DNA of 64,000 nucleotides. Source: Streptomyces sp. CB02959. Its GTDB lineage: Bacteria > Actinomycetota > Actinomycetes > Streptomycetales > Streptomycetaceae. Under the pieces are notes generated by a model. It was not told where the DNA came from and did no database searches. It worked only from the letters and a program-made list of their open reading frames with translations. The stretch is taken from contig NZ_NNBP01000023.1 in the NCBI RefSeq assembly GCF_002803155.1, forward strand, positions 108,257-172,256. The letters are read 5' to 3'. Position numbers and translations under genes: made by a program. The number at the start of each line of letters is the position of its first letter. The stretch's first letter is position 1. Positions 60,021-64,000 of the stretch are shown one piece after another.

Positions 60021-61921
60021 GTGACCACGACCGGCCCCATGGTGCCCCGGAACACCCGGAACGGCCCGACCGCACGAAGCCTCCACCCCATCCAGAGCCG
60101 CCGGGTCGGCCGGAAGAGCCCCACCGCCCGGAACCGTCGGCCAGCCCAAGGCCACAGCAGCCCACTCCTCGCGGCGGGCCCCACCACCCCGGCGTACCGG
60201 AGAAGCCACGCCCAGCGGAGCCGAAGCCCCCGCCACCAAAGCCACCGCCGGAGCGCCGCACCGAGCCCCCGGCGAAGAAGGCCGTCGCCCGTCCGGCGGC
60301 CCCGGTCCGCCCGCCGAGGAGCAGTGCCGTACTCGACGAGGCTCATCTCGGCGACATCCAAGGCGCCTTCGGCCGCGTCCCGCGCGAACACGCCGAAGAA
60401 CGCCCCGGTTTCAAGGCCCGGTTGCTGACCCTCCTGGCGATCGTCGGCCCCGGCATCATCGTGATGGTCGGCGACAACGACGCCGGCGGCATCGCCACCT
60501 ACGCCCAGGCCGGCCAGAACTACGGCTACTCGCTGCTGTGGGTCCTGCTCCTCCTCGTCCCGGTCCTGATCGTCAATCAGGAGATGGTGGTACGGCTGGG
60601 CGCGGTCACCGGCGTCGGCCACGCCCGCCTGATCATCGAACGATTCGGCCGCTTCTGGGGCTGGTTCAGCGTCGGCGACCTGTTCCTGCTGAACTTCCTG
60701 ACCCTCGTGACGGAGTTCATCGGCATCTCACTGGCCGCCGGCTACCTCGGCGTCTCGGACTACGTCGTCGTGCCCATCGCCGCCGTCGTACTGATCGCCG
60801 TGACCGCCAGCGGCTCCTTCCGCCGCTGGGAACGCGCCATGTTCGCCTTCATCGCCGCCAGCCTGCTGCTGATCCCGCTGACCTTGATGTCACACCCTCG
60901 ATGGGCCCATGCCGCGCACCACTTCGTCGTACCGAGCGTCCAGGGCGGCATCAGCAGTGAAGCGGTCCTGCTGATCATCGCGATCGTGGGCACCACCGTC
61001 GCCCCCTGGCAGCTGTTCTTCCAACAGTCCAACGTGATCGACAAGCGCATCACGCCCCGCTTCATCGGCTACGAACGCGCCGACACCGTCATCGGCTCCC
61101 TCGTCGTCGTCCTCGGCGCCGCGGCCCTGATCATGGTCGCCGACTTCGCCGCCCGGGGTACCAGCGCCCACCGGCACTTCACCGATGCCGCCGGAGTCGC
61201 CGAAGCCCTGGCCCGCCAGGACGACATCCTCGGCACGCTGTTCGCCATCGTGCTGCTGGACGCCAGCATCATCGGCGCCGCAGCCGTGACCCTGGCCACC
61301 AGCTACGCCTTCGGCGACGTCTTCAACCTCCGCCACTCCCTGCACCGCGGCTTCCGCGAGGCCAAACCCTTCTACACCTCCTACAGCCTGCTGGTCTTGG
61401 TGGCCGCCGCCATCGTCCTCATCCCCGGCGCCCCACTGGGCCTGATCACCGAGGCCGTCCAAGCCCTCGCAGGACTGCTGCTGCCCTCCGCCAGCGTCTT
61501 CCTGCTCCTGCTGTGCAACGATCCCGAAGTGCTCGGCCCCTGGGTCAACCGCCGCTGGCTGAACGTGCTCGCCACCGTCATTATTTCCGTCCTGCTCATG
61601 CTCTCCGGCACACTGATGGCCACCACACTCTTCCCTTCCATCAACGTCGCCCAGCTCACCATCTGGCTCGCGATCGCCCTGATCACAGCCCTGACGGGCA
61701 CCGCCATCGCACTGCGGGTCACCCGCCGCCGCACGCCCGCACCCCCCGCGCCGGTGATGTCACACGCCGAGAAACTCGCCTGGCGCATGCCACCGCTGGC
61801 GCTCCTCAAGCCCGTGCGATGGTCCACCGGCACCCGACTCGGCATGACCGCCCTGCGCGGATACCTGATCCTCAGCGCCCTGCTCCTGCTCATCAAGGCC
61901 ATCCAGCTCGGCAGTGCGTGA
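60017..61921 (+). CDS. Atypical NRAMP-family divalent-cation transporter
   Basis: The 634-residue protein has an unusual 110-residue proline/arginine-rich cytoplasmic N-terminus, then about eleven membrane helices of the NRAMP fold. The helix-1 metal motif, DPGN in true NRAMPs, reads GDNDAGGIATYAQAG. The helix-6 MPH motif is replaced by GTTVAPWQLFFQQS, lacking the methionine that selects Mn/Fe. Those losses resemble NRAMP-related magnesium transporters. The ATG overlaps the stop of the MgtE-N/CBS gene (ATGA), which supports a magnesium-linked role. Mn or another metal cannot be excluded. Confidence 0.86.
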   Translation: MSDHDRPHGAPEHPERPDRTKPPPHPEPPGRPEEPHRPEPSASPRPQQPTPRGGPHHPGVPEKPRPAEPKPPPPKPPPERRTEPPAKKAVARPAAPVRPPRSSAVLDEAHLGDIQGAFGRVPREHAEERPGFKARLLTLLAIVGPGIIVMVGDNDAGGIATYAQAGQNYGYSLLWVLLLLVPVLIVNQEMVVRLGAVTGVGHARLIIERFGRFWGWFSVGDLFLLNFLTLVTEFIGISLAAGYLGVSDYVVVPIAAVVLIAVTASGSFRRWERAMFAFIAASLLLIPLTLMSHPRWAHAAHHFVVPSVQGGISSEAVLLIIAIVGTTVAPWQLFFQQSNVIDKRITPRFIGYERADTVIGSLVVVLGAAALIMVADFAARGTSAHRHFTDAAGVAEALARQDDILGTLFAIVLLDASIIGAAAVTLATSYAFGDVFNLRHSLHRGFREAKPFYTSYSLLVLVAAAIVLIPGAPLGLITEAVQALAGLLLPSASVFLLLLCNDPEVLGPWVNRRWLNVLATVIISVLLMLSGTLMATTLFPSINVAQLTIWLAIALITALTGTAIALRVTRRRTPAPPAPVMSHAEKLAWRMPPLALLKPVRWSTGTRLGMTALRGYLILSALLLLIKAIQLGSA

Positions 61922-61941
61922 CCCACGCTCCCGCAGCGGCG

Positions 61942-62403
61942 TCAGCCGCTATCGCTTCCGCGCTCGCGTGCGGCTCCGACGAGGAGGCGCACAGCGTCCT
62001 CCGGCAGATCGAGATGCCGGACGATCCACTGCACGTCACGGCCATGAGTGGCCAGCACCCAGGCGGCGTAGAACCGATTCGGATCAGGAGCATCACGGCC
62101 CACCAGCCACCGCCGGATGCCGTCGACCGGGAAACCTTCCAGCGCCTCGGCGCTGAACCATGCCTCGTCGCTCGGCCGCGGCTGTCGCGGAGGTCGGCCC
62201 CGCCGGTCGCGTCTGCGCAGTACGTGCCACACCTCGCCGAACACCACCAAAACGGCAGCCGCCGAACCGAGCAGCACGCCACTGATCACCGGGCGCTGCC
62301 CGGGAGCGGCGAGAACGAGCACCAGCAGCTCGGCACCGGCCACGACCAGAACCGCCACCATGGCCATGACCTCGGCGTTCCAACGGCGGGGCACGATCCT
62401 CAT
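61942..62403 (-). CDS. Small membrane protein of unknown function
   Basis: The 153-residue protein has two N-terminal hydrophobic segments (VMAMVAVLVVAGAELLVLVL and ISGVLLGSAAAVLVVFGEVW), then a basic proline-rich linker and a soluble tail (FPVDGIRRWLVGRDAPDPNR, DVQWIVRHLDLPEDAVRLLV). The tail looks helical; I do not recognise the family. ATG 62403 has GAGGTG upstream. It converges on the transporter gene. Confidence 0.65.
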   Translation of the reverse strand: MRIVPRRWNAEVMAMVAVLVVAGAELLVLVLAAPGQRPVISGVLLGSAAAVLVVFGEVWHVLRRRDRRGRPPRQPRPSDEAWFSAEALEGFPVDGIRRWLVGRDAPDPNRFYAAWVLATHGRDVQWIVRHLDLPEDAVRLLVGAARERGSDSG

Positions 62404-62644
62404 GGCACCTCACCTTCCCCTCCCATCGTGGCTCTGCGGTGCCTCCTGTGTCGCGGCAGCGGCCCGGCGGTGATCCCGACAGCGAGGGTTCAGCGATGCA
62501 CACACCCTCGCGCAATCCATACGAGTTGCCACTTGAACAGCAACCCTGAGCGAACAGCCGACAGGCCCACTGGTCAGGATGCCTACGCCGACGGGGTGTT
62601 TGGCCCGGCCGCCGGGACTTACCGGCGGGCTGGAGCAGTCAGGC

Positions 62645-63019
62645 TCAGCCCCAGATGGCCTGGGCGAAGGCCGCCCCGGTGAAGGCGGCTCCCAGGCCGG
62701 CCACCAGGCTCGCGACGACGTTGGCGACGGCGAAGAAGCGAGCTCCGTCTTCAGCGAGGCGCAGGGTCTCGTAGGAGAACGTCGAGTAGGTGGTGAGCGC
62801 GCCGCACAGGCCGGTGCCGACGAGCAGCTGTATTTGGGAGGAAGCGGCTCCGGCGGCCACGGCGCCCGTGACCAGCCCGAGGATCAGAGAGCCGACGACG
62901 TTGACGGTAAAGGTGCCCCAGGGGAAGACGGTGTCGTGCCGGGATTGGACCGTGCGGTCGGTGAGATAGCGCAGGGGGGCGCCTATCGCCGCTCCGGCGA
63001 TCACGAGCAGCCAGGTCAC
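62645..63019 (-). CDS. crcB: Fluoride channel subunit CrcB/Fluc
   Basis: The 124-residue protein has four hydrophobic helices of the Fluc family. The N-terminus GAAIGAPLRYLTDRTVQSRH, the central FPWGTFTVNVVGSLILGLVT with the conserved asparagine, and GTGLCGALTTYSTFSYETLR with the TTxSTF motif are all present. Fluc channels are dual-topology dimers that let fluoride leave the cell. The start overlaps the stop of the DUF190 gene by four bases. Two crcB genes in one operon probably form a heterodimer. Confidence 0.93.
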   Translation of the reverse strand: MTWLLVIAGAAIGAPLRYLTDRTVQSRHDTVFPWGTFTVNVVGSLILGLVTGAVAAGAASSQIQLLVGTGLCGALTTYSTFSYETLRLAEDGARFFAVANVVASLVAGLGAAFTGAAFAQAIWG

Positions 63020-63363
63020 TTGCCCTCCTTGCCGCGGCCCACGTAGCGGATGACCTCGCAGTCGTCGAGGATGACCACTCCCTCGGCGACGAGTTCGTCC
63101 AGCTGCGGGAGGAACGCGCGGATACGGTCTTCGGCGTCGACGATCACGATGGCCACCGGCAGGTCCTCGCTCAGGGACAACAGGCGGTAGGTGTGGATCA
63201 GCGAGGAGGCGCCGTAGCCCTCGACGCCGCGGAAGACGGAGGCGCCGGCCAGCCCGGCCTTGTGGGCCCGGTGCACGATCTCGGTGAACAGCGGCTTGTG
63301 GTGCCAGGTGTCGTTCTCGCCGATGAAGATGGTGACGCGCAGTGCGGAACCGGTCAGCCTCAT
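63016..63363 (-). CDS. DUF190 protein
   Basis: The 115-residue protein has the DUF190 pattern: LRVTIFIGENDTWHHKPLFT, IVHRAHKAGLAGASVFRGVE, GYGASSLIHTYRLLSLSEDL and PVAIVIVDAEDRI. The fold is PII-like. DUF190 genes commonly lie with crcB, as here between two copies, and may modulate the channel. It overlaps both neighbours by four bases. ATG 63363 is the only sensible start. Confidence 0.9.
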   Translation of the reverse strand: MRLTGSALRVTIFIGENDTWHHKPLFTEIVHRAHKAGLAGASVFRGVEGYGASSLIHTYRLLSLSEDLPVAIVIVDAEDRIRAFLPQLDELVAEGVVILDDCEVIRYVGRGKEGK

Positions 63364-63845
63364 CGCTGCCTCCGTTCGACGATCCGGCGGGTCAAGGTAG
63401 CCCCAGCCCACACCGACGCCAAGGCCGCGACCAGGGTGAGAGCCATGTACGCCAGACCGGTACGGGCCTCGCCCCGCTGGACCAGGTGCTGGATGTCCAC
63501 GGCATAGGTGGAGAACGTGGTGAAGCCGCCCAGGACGCCGGTGCCGAAGAACGGCCGTACCAGTCGGTGGGCGGCCCAGACGTCGGTGATCAGGATCATG
63601 AAGACGCCGATGACCGCGCAGCCGATCGCGTTGACGACCAGCGTCGTCCACGGGAACGCGCCGACCGCCGTGGGCCACAGCAGGGAGGCCCCGTAACGGG
63701 CGGACGCTCCGATGGCACCACCGAGGGCCACTGATGCGATGACCGGAGCGTGCCCCCGCAGCGTCTCTCTCCGCTGCGCGGGGACAGAGAGGTCGAGGTC
63801 GGGGTCGGTGGGTTCGCTCACCGTCGAGGGGTCGGCCTTGGTCAC
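63360..63845 (-). CDS. crcB: Fluoride channel subunit CrcB/Fluc, longer N-terminus
   Basis: The 161-residue protein has a 35-residue acidic cytoplasmic leader before the first Fluc helix (IASVALGGAIGASARYGASL). The conserved GAFPWTTLVVNAIGCAVIGV and GTGVLGGFTTFSTYAVDIQH stretches follow. GTG 63845 has TAGGAGAC upstream and begins the three-gene fluoride operon. It differs clearly from the downstream crcB, which fits a heterodimeric channel. Confidence 0.92.
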   Translation of the reverse strand: MTKADPSTVSEPTDPDLDLSVPAQRRETLRGHAPVIASVALGGAIGASARYGASLLWPTAVGAFPWTTLVVNAIGCAVIGVFMILITDVWAAHRLVRPFFGTGVLGGFTTFSTYAVDIQHLVQRGEARTGLAYMALTLVAALASVWAGATLTRRIVERRQR

Positions 63846-64000
63846 GTATGTCTCCTACTCGCCGGGCACGGGAAGAAATCCACGAAGGTGTGCGCCATCG
63901 CAAGTAGGGACCGTTGGCGGCGTTCTTGCCGCGGTTTGGGTACGGCGGGCCCCACCGCCGTGCGGCATCCGGAGATCACTGAGCCGTTTCCAAGCTGGCG
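63846..64000 (-). other. Leader region of the fluoride operon, cut by the window
   Basis: On the reverse strand a GCGATGGCGC segment occurs in the leader, about 50-60 bases before the start, but the pseudoknot and the CTGATG-type segment of a fluoride riboswitch were not found. No gene is visible. The promoter may lie here or beyond the window. Confidence 0.3.

Noticed and set aside
63846..64000. Possible fluoride riboswitch before crcB
   Set aside because: A GCGATGG segment is present, but the second conserved strand and pseudoknot partners of the crcB motif could not be placed.

Overview
The window is high-GC DNA with long GC-rich ORFs on both strands, frequent GTG and TTG starts, many ATGA/GTGA start-stop overlaps, LAL/LuxR and GntR regulators, and a DmdR/IdeR-type iron box pair. 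Together these point to an actinomycete, most likely Streptomyces. No rRNA, tRNA or CRISPR array was recognised.

Layout. 1-2.5 kb: the 5' part of pncB, a DUF1876 protein and a universal stress protein. 2.9-13.1 kb: a trans-4-hydroxyproline (collagen-peptide) catabolic cluster. It holds an Xaa-Pro peptidase, a three-subunit D-hydroxyproline dehydrogenase, a pyrroline-hydroxycarboxylate deaminase, a hydroxyproline epimerase, a ketoglutarate-semialdehyde dehydrogenase, a GntR/FCD regulator and a prolyl aminopeptidase. A 16-bp motif occurs before three of its transcription units and is the likely operator of the GntR protein. 13.2-26.5 kb: ordinary chromosomal genes, including a Ser/Thr kinase, an amidohydrolase, LuxR and LAL regulators, a GNAT enzyme, a DHFR-like protein, a PPOX flavoprotein, a coupled GlxA-type regulator and DJ-1 enzyme, and a MOSC protein, plus one decayed hydrolase.

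26.5-36.1 kb is an accessory, decayed region. It contains a 13-bp tandem repeat, a low-GC gene-poor stretch, two related SH3-like proteins (one frameshifted) and a lysin-like gene broken by nested insertions. An IS630 element (30347-34644, TA duplication, perfect 24-bp ends) lies beside a decayed second IS630. It is itself split by a 3.1-kb IS5-family element that carries a TetR regulator and a beta-lactamase-fold serine hydrolase between its inverted repeats. Removing that element and one TAA duplication restores the IS630 reading frame exactly.

36.1-47.2 kb is an iron-regulated divergent cluster. One arm encodes a MATE exporter, SbnA-like, PLP-decarboxylase, SbnB-like and VioC/AsnO-like proteins; the other encodes a four-gene oligopeptide/metallophore-type ABC importer. 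The gene set fits an aminopolycarboxylate siderophore of the EDHA/EDDS kind. 47.2-50.7 kb is debris: a transposase stub, a frameshifted PKS AT-ACP end, IS remnants, and a truncated response regulator joined head-to-head with a truncated histidine kinase. One intact membrane protein sits inside it.

50.7-57.6 kb is a GntR-controlled ABC uptake operon of the aminoethylphosphonate/iron type, ending in an unusual HAD - Ig-like - endonuclease/exonuclease/phosphatase fusion. 57.7-58.6 kb has an IS3 fragment and a beheaded ABC ATPase. 58.7-61.9 kb pairs a stand-alone MgtE-N/CBS regulator-like protein with an atypical NRAMP-family transporter. The right edge carries a crcB-DUF190-crcB fluoride-export operon.
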